A stretch of DNA of 64,000 nt from Batkoa obscura. Its lineage: Eukaryota > Entomophthoromycota > Entomophthoromycetes > Entomophthorales > Batkoaceae. The notes beneath the pieces are model-generated. The model made no database searches and was not told the origin of the DNA. It worked only from the letters and a program-made list of their open reading frames with translations. The position numbers and the translations under genes are program-made. Each line of letters begins with the position of its first letter. Positions within the stretch are counted from its first letter, which is position 1. This document shows positions 23,526 through 34,755 of the stretch, in pieces. Location: positions 1-64,000 of the forward strand of contig JASVEC010000056.1 of assembly GCA_030770535.1 (NCBI GenBank), read 5' to 3'.

Positions 23526-24864
23526 TTTAAGCTAACTTAAAGGATAGGGTCAAATTGGTTGCCGATACTGCAGGATGGAATTTATTTAATATGATTAATT
23601 CACCAAAAAAGTCAGAATTTAGTCTCTTTTTCGTTGAAGATAAAATTGTAGCAAACTTCTATAATAATTATGGACAGATGATGTTGGATTTTAGCTATTC
23701 CAATATTATAAAGAGAGAATAGTATGAGAAATGTATTGTTAAAGAGATGGGAGTGCTTTTTTTTGGCTTCATCACTTTTTCCACCTTTTAAGCGCTATTT
23801 GAGTGGAAAAGTTGTTAGAAAATTCTTAAATACAAGAACACATCCCCAAACTATTGATTGATAAATAGATTAGTTTCAATAAATAAAGGTTCAATAGATT
23901 TAGAATATTTTATTTTGAAAAATGGAAAGAATATACATAAGTTTTATATAACTGTAAAAATATATGATAAATCCCAAAAACTAGGAACAAATTAATTGAC
24001 ATCAAAACAAACTAAATGAAAGCAGTCTATAAAGGAAAGTAAGACCATACTGAGTTATTATCTGTCAAAGATAACAGTTGTATTTTTTGACAAAACATCC
24101 CTACTTAGACCTTTAGTTGTGGATAATACTTTATATGAGTTAAATTTAGGACCTAATTAAACAAAATCACATAAAGTTTAATCTATAGCTGAATCTTCTC
24201 ATCTTACTATAAAGTCAACCAAATCAACTTATATTTCCGTAAAGCAAGTTTAGAGGAATTAACCAATTTGATGTCTATGAAGCTCAAATTGAACCACTAA
24301 TTTTAAAAAGATTAAATAAAACATTTGCTCTATATAGTGGTGAATACTTCACAAGTTATTGTGGTTATTTGATATATATATTCAGCTCCAGTATTATTAA
24401 TTTCAACAGTCAAGGGGGTTGTCTATCAAAGCGCGAATATGATTCAAATATCTGTTACATAAATTTGGGAACAACCAGGTAGTATTGCTACACTAAATAG
24501 TAGACTTAGTACAAACAAAAATGAAAATAAAAGGGTGAAGCGGGTAGAAGGAAACAACAATAAAAAAAGCAATGATAATATTTTATTGATTGGAAGTATC
24601 ATTGGGGGAATAGGCAGGGTGATCTTATTATCTGAGTTTATAGTATTTATATTTTATAAATACAAATCAAAAAAAGAGGGACCATCAAATATGATTACTG
24701 AGCTAATAGTTATCAAACCAATCAATCCATTATATATAAGTAACCATTATCATAGCGCTGAAATATTTAGCCATAGTCATAAAATTAATGATAATGGTAC
24801 CGAAGCACTTGAAAGACCGTATGTTAAAACTGTAAAAGGTATGAGTGTAACAATTGGTAAATAA
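23526..24864 (+). pseudogene. Decayed gene for a single-pass membrane protein
   Basis: Short coding-like stretches in changing frames are separated by stops: VADTAGWNLFNMINSPKK and SLFFVEDKIVANFYNNYG near 23560-23720, then PLVVDNTLYELNLGPN near 24110. A long open end at 24535-24864 follows. That end encodes an Asn/Lys-rich linker, a single membrane helix (LLIGSIIGGIGRVILLSEF ...VFIFYKY) and a polar cytoplasmic tail. A large ectodomain, one helix near the C-terminus and a short tail resemble membrane-anchored kelch or adhesin-like proteins, but no kelch blade is recognisable. A MITE (23745-23850) is inserted in it. Confidence 0.45.
23745..23850 (-). mobile_element. TGGGGATG MITE
   Basis: GATGGGAGTGCTTTTTTTTGGC at the left and ACATCCCCAAA at the right, core TTTTAAGCGCTATTTGAGTGG. 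Inserted inside a decayed gene. Confidence 0.88.
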
Positions 24865-25003
24865 ATCATACAGTTCAAATAAAAATAAAACAAAAATAAA
24901 ATAAAAGTTGGAATTATTATGTCTACATGCTTTAAGTAATTCAAACCATAAATAAAGTCAGATAGTCTATTAGATTAGATTAATAATTTATTCAAATCTA
25001 TTA

Positions 25004-25228
25004 ATGTTAAAATGCTTTGTTTTTCTAGCCTTTTATCTTTTAATTAATTACTTTTACAGCAGGATGTGTGATTTTCAACTGGATATTACGTTTACTGGTA
25101 CCTGTCATTGTTATTTTTATGAAAATGATTTAAAAAATACTCTTTTTTCAAACTCATGTTTTAACCTTTGGAACTTGTTTTTCAAAATTTATCAGAGCAA
25201 AATTTTTTATTTACCAGGTAAAGTTTGA
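25004..25228 (+). CDS. Possible small secreted protein (weak)
   Basis: A 74-residue frame with a hydrophobic N-terminus (MLKCFVFLAFYLLINYFYS) that could be a signal peptide, and a GTCHCYFYEND motif loosely like the CKCGFYTEKG motif of the protein at 4979-5410. It ends at a CAG/GTAAAG that looks like a splice donor, so a further exon is possible. In AT-rich DNA a frame of this length can arise by chance. Confidence 0.25.
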   Translation: MLKCFVFLAFYLLINYFYSRMCDFQLDITFTGTCHCYFYENDLKNTLFSNSCFNLWNLFFKIYQSKIFYLPGKV

Positions 25229-25735
25229 TAAGTCTAACTCATCATAATTAAACTTTGATCCAAAAGAATTAGGATTCTCCTAACTTGCTTGCGATACCAG
25301 AGAGAATAAATTTCAACTTGGTATTTTTCTCTCATTATAAATCCTGATTTCAAGAGGTTGGAACTATTTTTTAAATTCAATGCAAATATTATAGTATTTT
25401 ATTATGAAGGGGTTAAAAAACCACAATCAATGTGAAGTATAGACAAAGGAACATGAGTCTTTAAATAAAGGCAGAATCCGAGCTTTATAGCCGAAAGAAT
25501 AAGGCTAAAGAGTAAAGAAGGGGAAGGTAAGCCAATATGATTGGATTTATTCTTAAAGTAATAAAGGTAGTAGACAAATTATTTGCAATCAAGGATCCAC
25601 AGTCATGGATGAAAAACCCTGTGATGGGAGAATCCAGGTTAAGTGATAACTTAGTGTGAATTAAAACTGGCTTTTGAATGAGAATATTTGATTAACTTCA
25701 AATATTAATTAATTTTTCTCAAATTTGGTTTAATC

Positions 25736-25919
25736 TTATTAATCCAAAAATCGGAATAGTGGAATTCCAGTTGAAATAAAATCCTTTAGTTTGAAATATT
25801 ATAGCTTGTAAATTATGTAATTTCATTTTCAAGGCAACGAGGTTTGAACCTATGATGTTTCAAACTGAAGGGTTTTATCTCAGCTGGAATTTCATTATTT
25901 CAGTTTTTGGATTAATAGG
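25736..25919. repeat. Inverted-repeat (foldback) element, about 69-bp arms
   Basis: Arms at about 25736-25804 and 25851-25919 are roughly 80% complementary, sharing AATCCAAAAA, GAATTCCAG or AAATTCCAG, and TTTGAAA blocks. The right arm and loop read on the minus strand contain CATAGGTTCAAACCTCG, resembling a tRNA T-arm and box B, but no cloverleaf can be drawn. It may be a tRNA-derived short element or an unrelated MITE. Confidence 0.6.
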
Positions 25920-27477
25920 AGGACACGTTTTATTTTGTACCCTTTAATAATTTTTAACATAACAAATAGTATAAAAAAGGCGTAGAAATTACTCTAATCT
26001 AAAATGAGTAAAAGTTTTGAGTTAGTCAATAGCATTAAATTTATAAGCGCTATGGAAATTTTTACTAACACTGTACATTAGTAATGAATAACATTACTTA
26101 TCGGATTTTCTGTTTAGAAAATACATTTATTTTATAATTTTTAGAGAATATTGTATTTACTTAATATACAATATTTGATAACATATTAAGGAATTAAATA
26201 TGAGTAGTGTTTACATCAATCATTATTGATAGCTTTGGAGTGATATTGGATTAAACTATATTTTATGAAATACCTTTCTGATATAGCTCAATATCGTAAA
26301 ACAATAAGTTTTTAGTTATGTGACTTATTCTTGCATATAATTTAAAATAGAAATACTTTGTGCTGCAATAGAGCAATCTAAATGACCAATAACATCAAAT
26401 TCTAAATTATTAATATATGGCATCATAGAACAGAAGAGTGGATAAAATGAATATATTTAGCATGTGAATTACTTAAGCTAAGTAGTATATTAGTATATAT
26501 AGTAAGTAAATATATCATATACTTAGCAAGCAATTCCTAAATCAAAAAAGTAGTCGAAAATTGATATTCGAAAATTAAAAATACAATATCTCTGGAGCTT
26601 TGGAAATAAAAGCCTTTACTCAGTTTCTTTAACGTTCTTAATCCACAAGTCTATATAACAACGTGTTTCCGTTTCCATATTTAACTAATACATTTTCAAA
26701 CTTACATTGCAAATATAGTAGAAGTGGTTAAGCATAAAACACATTCCTATTTTTGATACTAAACTCCTAAAAAAAATACCTAGCCTTTGAAAATGAACTA
26801 TTAACTGCCAACTAATATTTACAAATTTTAGACAATAAGAGTTAAAAAAAATTCTACGATACTAGATTTCCTATTTAATTTTGATTTTAGAGTTTGATAC
26901 TTTTTCATAACTTTATATTTTAAATAGAAGCTTTGAGATAAGAACTATGTCATAAACTATGGCAAATATTTATATCTCATAAGCTTTGATTAACTCTGGC
27001 ATATTTAAAACCAATATAAGTACTATTTTTGGTTCTTATTATATATAATTCAATATCAAAAGATAAACTTATGATATCGTTAGGGTAGAAAAAGTTTGTT
27101 AAATTCTATCATGACACAGAATTCAAAAGCTCGTTAATTTATAATAAACGAATTGAGTAGCCACAAAGTGTATCAACACTCTTTATCTTTGTTATATACT
27201 CTAGATTAGCAGAAACGTTATAACTAATCAAATTTCATTGCAACTGGAATCTATTTTGATAAGTATTTAAGATTATATAAGAGTCAAGGAATATAGTATT
27301 CTAAATCCGAAGCCACAATAGTTCATACATTATTCAAAATGTTCCTAAAATAATATATAAAGATTTAAGAATATAATGCTTGTAAAACAAGTATTATAAT
27401 AATAAATGTTTATGTATATAAATAGTACTCATAGCTTAAAGTTTAGAAGCTGGATGCTAACTGATTTATAAAATAGA

Positions 27478-28701
27478 ATGGATGCTGCTTCGTATGAAAA
27501 TTATATAATGGATGAAGTTCATCCGGTGATATCGAAAGTTTCGTTGACTTTAGCTACCATAGTTGTAGTGGTTATGATTGCTTTGAGTAATAAATTACAA
27601 ACATCATTTCAAGTGTATTTTTAACTTATTTTAATAGCTATATATGATTATAAGTTGGTAAACAGAGTGACTCTTAGATTACAAACCGTTATTTCATGTT
27701 ATGACATTTGGTCACACTCTTTTCTATTATGGGTTAGAAATAATGATTATGAAGGATCTCCTTTATGTATAACTATTGCATATCAATCATTAGCATTTCC
27801 CTTTTTTTATGCTCTTCTTAACGTTGCTATCGGAATCAATTTACAGCTAGTATTTATTCATGGTGTTGAAATAACAAAAAAAATTGAAGCAGGGTATTAT
27901 GTTTGCTCAATTTTACTCACTCTCTTAGTTACTATCCCGCCACTTGGTACATTACTATTATAAATATATAACTAATACTAAAAAGTTTATTTAGCAAATG
28001 GTTCACTTGGATACAGTGAATTCAACGGATGTTATCTTACATCGAATGATGAATATTACTCTAAAATGTTTGATTTTTATGCCAACTGTCTAGTAAATCT
28101 CGTTTGCATGGCTTATCTAATTACTATAGTAATCTTGATTGCGATAAAATTAAATGATCAAACAAAAATGGTGCGAAATTTTAGATTATTCCGTGGATCA
28201 AAAGCTTCAATTGATGCAACTAGAAGCATTAAAGTTATGGTCTTCAGAATGTAAAAAAGTCAACTATTTCTAAAAATAGAGCTAACGTGTATTTAATTTA
28301 GTTTATTGTATCCAATAGTGATGATAATTGCTAATATCGGGATAGTTATAAATCAAGTAGCTTATGATCTTGGGAATATTGATTCTTCAGAATTGAGGAT
28401 TTTTGGTAATATTACAGTTAGTACACTAGGCACACTTAATTTTATTGCTTTCTTTTGTGATCCAACGATCCACTCAGCATTTAGAAAAATATGCTTAAGA
28501 TATGCTACTCAATCAGAGTTTTGTGATAGCTCAAGCAGTAAGGGTATATAATTTTATGTTTATTTAGCATGATTAATTAGTTTAGAGCTCAATGGGGTTA
28601 ATTATTCCGATACAGTTAACATTGAAAGCTTAGGCTCAGGCTCTACTATAGATGAGGAAGAATTTAATAGAGGGCTTGAAAAATTTACCAAAAATCTTTA
28701 A
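27478..28701 (+). CDS. Seven-transmembrane receptor, five-exon family, copy A (loop type I)
   Basis: Five exons (27478-27586, 27638-27946, 27995-28250, 28302-28543, 28586-28701) give a 343-residue protein. TM1 is SLTLATIVVVVMIAL. A short loop (YDYKLVNRVTLRLQ) leads to TM2, and a Cys in EGSPLCITIAY precedes TM3, which runs through NVAIGINLQLVF. TM4 and TM5 follow. The third intracellular loop is type I (VRNFRLFRG...DATRSIK). TM6 is LLYPIVMIIANIG; TM7 is LNFIAFFCDPTIH, with DPxxH at the NPxxY position. The layout fits a fungal family A-like GPCR. Positions 27547-28106 are identical, introns included, to copy B. The C-terminal tail (SLGSGSTIDEEEF...) differs from the other copies. Exon lengths 109/309/256 are shared by all intact copies. 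Confidence 0.8.
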
Positions 28702-30097
28702 ATTAGATCTTTTACAATAATGAATTTACTAAAGTTAATTTAAAATCCCAGCTTGATTACTGATAATATCCCCCAAAAGATTAATAAAACGAATTCAAAA
28801 TGAGCCTTACAAACAACTTTTAAAAATAATCTTGCTTTGCATTCTATCGAATTTATAATTCTATTTTGGCTGTAGTTATTCTGGTTATTATGATAGTTAG
28901 TCTAACCTTTGTGATTTTATTTATCTTATTTACCCTATTTACTTTATTTGAACTGCTTTAAATAGTTACAAGGCTTATGCTCTTCTCCCTCCATCGCTTC
29001 GACTACCTTCCCATCATGTAAGAGCTTGACCCTTAAGGAACTCTCTTTCATCATCCATCGCAAATCTTATAGATCGAAATTCCCTGAACCAAATTTCACA
29101 AAGACCCTTGTCTCTAAAGTTTATGTCTCATTTTCACAAAAAGTTTTTCATATCTTAAAGGCTGCCTCTTCCTTCTACTACATTCCTTCTTAATTAATTC
29201 TCCAGTTTAACTCCTTTTTTACATTAATAAAACCACAAGACTCTTATCTTGGATTTTAAGAAAAAACAGCTGTAACCCGGCTTCCATTCAAGTTAATAGA
29301 TGCTAGGTTATCAATGATGGTAGGTATAAACCCACCAATTTCATTACTTTGTAAAGGTACACCTAATTTTATCTATTACTCTATAAAAGCACAACTAACT
29401 TTAATTAGTATTTGAATGGTAGGCGCTGCTTAATTTTCATATGTGAAAATGTAGATAGATCAGTTTGCACATAATACTTGCTTTTTTCTTATCTTAGTTT
29501 TTGTATATTTCATAAACTAAGGGCAAACATTATGAAATAACCCTCTTTGAAGAATTTGTTTTATAACTACGGAGTTTTGAACTTAAACGAGAACATTATA
29601 TTATAGTTCTATCAAGTATTTAAACTTGCCATTAATAAAATTTTAAAATACATTATTTATCTACTTGTCGTTAATAAATTATAATTTTAGTTTTTCAAAA
29701 CCACAAGCTTAAGAATATTGCATTTATTCGTTGAATGACTATTATATGTATTGGAATGTCGTTAAGCTATGAGCTTTACAAAATATCTTTATTGTATTGT
29801 GTAGATTTGTCAAAAGTAGCTAATACCAAAAATGACACTTACATGCATTTAAAATTTGTCAACAAACTGTAGAAGTTAAGTCCTAAATTTAAATAGCTTT
29901 ATTTTATTTAATAATAATATGACATTAATTTCAAATTTATTTAAAGCAGACTTTAAAGAACAAAGTAAAAGGAACATTTGCTTCAATAAAGTAAAAGGAT
30001 ACAAGAATAGTATAAGGAAAATTTTATGCTATATAATAAAGTATAAATAAATTAAAGCATCAAATTTGTTTTAAAAGTATAAGGTAAAATTAACAAA
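28702..30097. other. Intergenic between receptors A and B
   Basis: No gene seen. A CT-rich stretch lies at about 28970-29220, the rest is AT-rich. Confidence 0.45.
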
Positions 30098-31325
30098 ATG
30101 GATCAACATCCATATGAAGATTACATAATGGGAGAAGTCCATCCTGCAGTATCAAAGGTTTCACTAACTTTAGCTACCATAGTTGTAGTGGTTATGATTG
30201 CTTTGAGTAATAAATTACAAACATCATTTCAAGTGTATTTTTAACTTATTTTAATAGCTATATATGATTATAAGTTGGTAAACAGAGTGACTCTTAGATT
30301 ACAAACCGTTATTTCATGTTATGACATTTGGTCACACTCTTTTCTATTATGGGTTAGAAATAATGATTATGAAGGATCTCCTTTATGTATAACTATTGCA
30401 TATCAATCATTAGCATTTCCCTTTTTTTATGCTCTTCTTAACGTTGCTATCGGAATCAATTTACAGCTAGTATTTATTCATGGTGTTGAAATAACAAAAA
30501 AAATTGAAGCAGGGTATTATGTTTGCTCAATTTTACTCACTCTCTTAGTTACTATCCCGCCACTTGGTACATTACTATTATAAATATATAACTAATACTA
30601 AAAAGTTTATTTAGCAAATGGTTCACTTGGATACAGTGAATTCAACGGATGTTATCTTACATCGAATGATGAATATTACTCTAAAATGTTTGATTTTTAT
30701 GCCAACTGTCTAGTAAATCTCGTTTGTATGGCTTACCTGTTGGTTATCGTAGCTATAGTTTTGTTGAAGCTACACCGAGGTCACAGTTTAATAAAAGGCC
30801 ATCAGGTAGTGATTGATGCTAGTGAATCAGCTGAGATGATTAAAAATATTCGATTACTTGCCTCAAGGATGTAATGTTGATTTTTACTTCTATTTATACG
30901 AACTAATTTATCTTAGTCTACTATATCCGATAGCAATGATTGTTTCTAATATTGGGATAGTTCTAAATCAAGCAGCTTATGACCTTGCAAATACTACATC
31001 TACAGAATTCAAACTATTCGGTAACATTACGGCCAGTCTACTAGGTACACTTAACTTTATTGCTTTCTTTTGCGACCCAACAATTCATCAAGCGCTTAAA
31101 ACAGTATATTTGAGAACTATAAAAAAACAAAATGATTCAGACAAAATAGGTAACATGGTTTAAACTAAAATGTGAAATATTAATATATTGGTAGATTCTA
31201 ATGTTGATGCGTTTGCTTTGAATGAAATGAAAACTAGTGATTCTAAGGATTATGTTAATGATACTAATAGTGAAATAGAAGGACAAATCCCAGTTCAGTA
31301 TTCTAGCTATATCAAAAATTTATAA
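30098..31325 (+). CDS. Seven-transmembrane receptor, five-exon family, copy B (loop type II)
   Basis: Exons 30098-30206, 30258-30566, 30615-30870, 30917-31149 and 31195-31325 give 345 residues. It starts MDQHPYEDYIMGEVHP, distinct from copy A. TM1 to mid-TM5 is then identical to A. After NLVCMAY the sequence changes to a type II third loop (HRGHSLIKGHQVVIDASES...KNIRLLASRM). TM6 and TM7 (LLYPIAMIVSNIG, LNFIAFFCDPTIHQAL) are like copies C and D rather than A. The tail ends YSSYIKNL; the IKNL-like end recurs in decayed copies and in the original end of copy C. Probably signals through a heterotrimeric G protein; ligand unknown. Confidence 0.8.
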
Positions 31326-31956
31326 CATACGAAACTTATTAAAAAAACTGAGACTATATGCTTGAGCTTTATTTTTAACTCTAATACATTTCCATAACTC
31401 TTTATATCCTTTTACACCAATAAAATGCTACTCCAAAGCTCCCAAGCTGTTTAAAAGTATTTAAAAATCAAAATCAATTACTTTATTATACATTAGTTTA
31501 AAATAACGGCTATAACCTTAGAGTATTGATGAATTGTAACCTTTAACAAAAATTTGCCTTTTATGGCAATAAAAATAGCTTAACCAAGAAGAATTCAAAA
31601 AAAATCGTATGCTCTAAATATTATGACCCTAGCCTAGCCCTTAATTTTATTGTAGTATTTAAAAATAATGTAACACTTTAAATTATGTTTCAAATGAATC
31701 CTAGTATTTTTATTTATAATAAATAATTAAAATTATTAGTAAAATTTTCTCAGCTCATTTTCATCAGTACTTTAAAGGTAAAATCTGATTTTCAATATCA
31801 ACAGAAATAGAATTAATTGATATTAAGGCATGAAAAGTGAAAATGATTTATAACAGAAAAGTATGTGCTAAACTGTTGTTGTAGAAAGACATTGAATTTT
31901 ATTTTATCGCTAAATCAAAGATCTCATATTGGTCTTTAGTTACTGTTGATACTTTA

Positions 31957-32057
31957 TATGGACATATCTTTTTTCATTTAATAATTCTACTAATAGTTTT
32001 TCAATTCAATAACGCTTAAAAATGGAAAAAATACCGAAAGCAAAAAAAATATCCGTA
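31957..32057 (+). mobile_element. TGGGGATG MITE, first of a tail-to-tail pair
   Basis: Diverged copy (TATGGACATATC ... AATATCCGTA) with core CAATAACGCTTAAAAATGG. Fused at one TA to the inverted copy at 32056-32160. Confidence 0.82.
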
Positions 32058-32160
32058 TGGGCATATTTTTTTTGCTTTCATCACCTTTTCTATCTTTTAA
32101 GCGCTATTTGAGTGAAAAAATTGTTAGTAAAATTGTTAGACACGAAAATACATTCCTATA
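32056..32160 (-). mobile_element. TGGGGATG MITE, second of a tail-to-tail pair
   Basis: TATGGGCATATTTTTTTTGC ... ACATTCCTATA, core TTTTAAGCGCTATTTGAGTG. Several changes in its TIR match changes in its partner (GGGCATAT facing ATATCCG), as if the pair had been corrected against each other. Confidence 0.85.
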
Positions 32161-34755
32161 TGCTAAGACTAGAAGGGATACTAGTATGATAAAATATGAA
32201 AGCTTAATATATAGTTAAAATAGCAATCCTAAAAGTTAATTTCGATTTCTAGTAAATCATCATCACTATCATCAATATTACTTTTATGACTTGATATTTT
32301 AAAATAGTAATTATTGTATAGTTAAAACCTTATGAAATTAGCTTTAAAAAAACTCAATTTAAGTAAGTATTAAAACTAAATATTGCTAGAATCAACGAAC
32401 TTTGCAATATTATCTATTCATCTTATCCCAGTTCCTTAAATTTATAACTATTTTAATGTTGGTTTATTGCAACTTTAAATCGATGATTATGTAATATGTT
32501 TATAGACAAGCCTTATAACTTAGATGTTTTATAAACCATCATATAACAAACATGCTACAAATATTAAAATTGAAACAAACCAAAACTTTTATTTTCATAA
32601 TAAAATTATGAACATTAACTTTTAACTGCAACTTCCACCGATATATTCTTAGGAGTCTCAAAACTAATCAAAACTTACATCAGTGCTATTCACTAATTTT
32701 GTTCATATAGTTGTTCTATTTCCTCAAGCCATGATAGTCCCTTTTTCCAATCACATTTTTAAATTAGTCTTTTGCTATTATTTAGCTTATTTTTATTTAA
32801 CACCTAATTCTTATTTTAGGTTTATTCTTATTTTAATTTGAAGCAGTTTTAAAATAAAATCATTTAGTTGTTTTTTTAATTTTAACTCATCTATATCTAT
32901 AGTCCAGTGGTAAATTAATAAAACAACCAACATCAAAATTATCTTTATTTTGACTATTTGTACAATTTTCTTTTTCAAAATTTGCTCATATAATTTCTTT
33001 TGCAGAATTCTAGACTAATTAACAATTAGAAAAATTAAAATTTATCTTTAACTAATTATGATAAACCCTAAAGTCAAAATGGCATATTTGCTTACATGTA
33101 AAAACAAAGAATTTTCTCAAAATTATATTGTAACTTATCTTATTTTTTCGCTTTCATTTTACAATAAGAAGTCGGTGGTTCCGAACTTTAAGTTTATATT
33201 CTTTAATGCTTCTTAATATTGTTTATTCTATAAATTACATATTACTTCTATATCTATTAAATGTTTATAGAAAGTTCCTAACTTCCAACCATTCATTCTA
33301 ATTATTGGCCCCGTTTTATAATTAAAATAACAAACAATAATTCTATAAATTTTTTTGTACTATTAAAATATAATGCTACTTATTAAATTGGTATTTCAAG
33401 ATACGTATTATCTTATAAACTTTAGAATTGTTATATCCAATTTGTAAATGCAACATCTGATAATTTATTGAAGAATCAAATGCAGTATATAATATTTCTA
33501 TCAACTCTTATTGGTGGTTTTGTTGTAAAATCATTATGCTGAATTATAATTTATAAAACAATCTGGCGCTTTCGATACATATATCATATAATCTAATATC
33601 ACATATCATGATCCTTTAGTAACAGGATTAGTTTTGTATAAATACAAATAAAGTTTTAACATTAAAATTCTATTAAAAACTTTGTACTACAGTAGAATGA
33701 TCAAAATAATTCATGATATTCAGCTAAAAAAGTATTGATATATGACATCATGGTACAAAAAAAGATGATAAAATAGCTATTATTATACACTATAAGTTCC
33801 TAAAACTTTTATACATTAAATAAATGGAAGCTATGCTTTATTGCATATGTGGCAAGCAATTCTTGAATTCAAAAAAGATAAAAAGTAGCGGAAAATTGGT
33901 ATTTGAAAATAAAAGCTCAATATTTGAGTGTTTTGAAAAAAAGTTTTTATTTAGTCTTATATAACATTTTAATTTTATGTTATATATTCAGTAGACAGAT
34001 TAATAAAACAAAGAAGACAAATTAGTATTTAAACTCCTGAATCTTAAAACAAGTATTCCGTCTTTAAACACAAATGATCAGTTATCAGTTATTGTTAATG
34101 TATTTTTGTATAAAGATAAGAGATAAAGACTTGATTTGAAATACTAACTTTTTTCTTTAAATTTGCTTTTAAAATTTTGATTTATATTCGTACTTTGTAA
34201 AGTTTTAAAATAAATTACATTCCATAACTTGCTGTATTTGCTTATATTGTATAAGCTTTTTTTAACTTTAGTAAATTTAAATGCTACTACAAGCACTGTA
34301 ATTAGTTTATTAATTTTCATTATATCTATATACATATTGAGAAACGTAAACTTCAATATCTCTAGGATAGCATAACATCATCAAATATTATATATCATAG
34401 GAATAAAAAACTATTGATCTTTATTGAGTAAAATGAGTAGCTACATAATTTAAAAACTCTTTATGATTTTATAATATACTGTGGTAAACGAAAACGTGAT
34501 AATCAGTCAAATTCCCTAACATTTGGATTTTATTTTGATTATTTGTCTGAAATTACACAAAAACTAAGAGACGTGATATTCTTAATCCAATGCCATAGAT
34601 CTTAATATTACTTTACTTATTCCTGAAACATAATATATAGCTTAAAGAATTTAGTACTTATAGAGCAAGTGTAATAGTAATAAATTGCTACTTATATAAA
34701 TAGTGCTCACAGTTCAAGGTCTAGAAGTAGGATATTATATAATTTAGAAAACAAA

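Larger units (their letters stand above)
24865..27477. other. Intergenic: one foldback element, upstream region of receptor A
   Basis: Holds the inverted repeat at 25736-25919 and a possible small secreted frame at 25004-25228. From about 26.1 kb the DNA is loosely similar to the DNA upstream of the decayed receptor copies (33.4-34.7 kb and 38.0-38.5 kb), so the upstream region was duplicated along with the receptor genes. Confidence 0.45.
31326..34755. other. Intergenic with a fused MITE pair and duplicated receptor-upstream DNA
   Basis: Contains MITEs 31957-32057 and 32056-32160 joined tail-to-tail. From about 33.4 kb the DNA resembles the regions upstream of receptor copies A and F. No gene supported; the small minus-strand frame near 34.2 kb is not convincing. 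Confidence 0.45.

Noticed and set aside
25810-25900. Possible tRNA gene on the minus strand (GGTTCAAACC, box B-like)
   Set aside because: No D-arm, anticodon arm or acceptor stem of correct size can be drawn; the region is explained by an inverted repeat.
34144-34356. 70-residue minus-strand frame near receptor copy E
   Set aside because: Short, no signal peptide or motif, and lies in duplicated receptor-upstream DNA where the equivalent frame is not kept.
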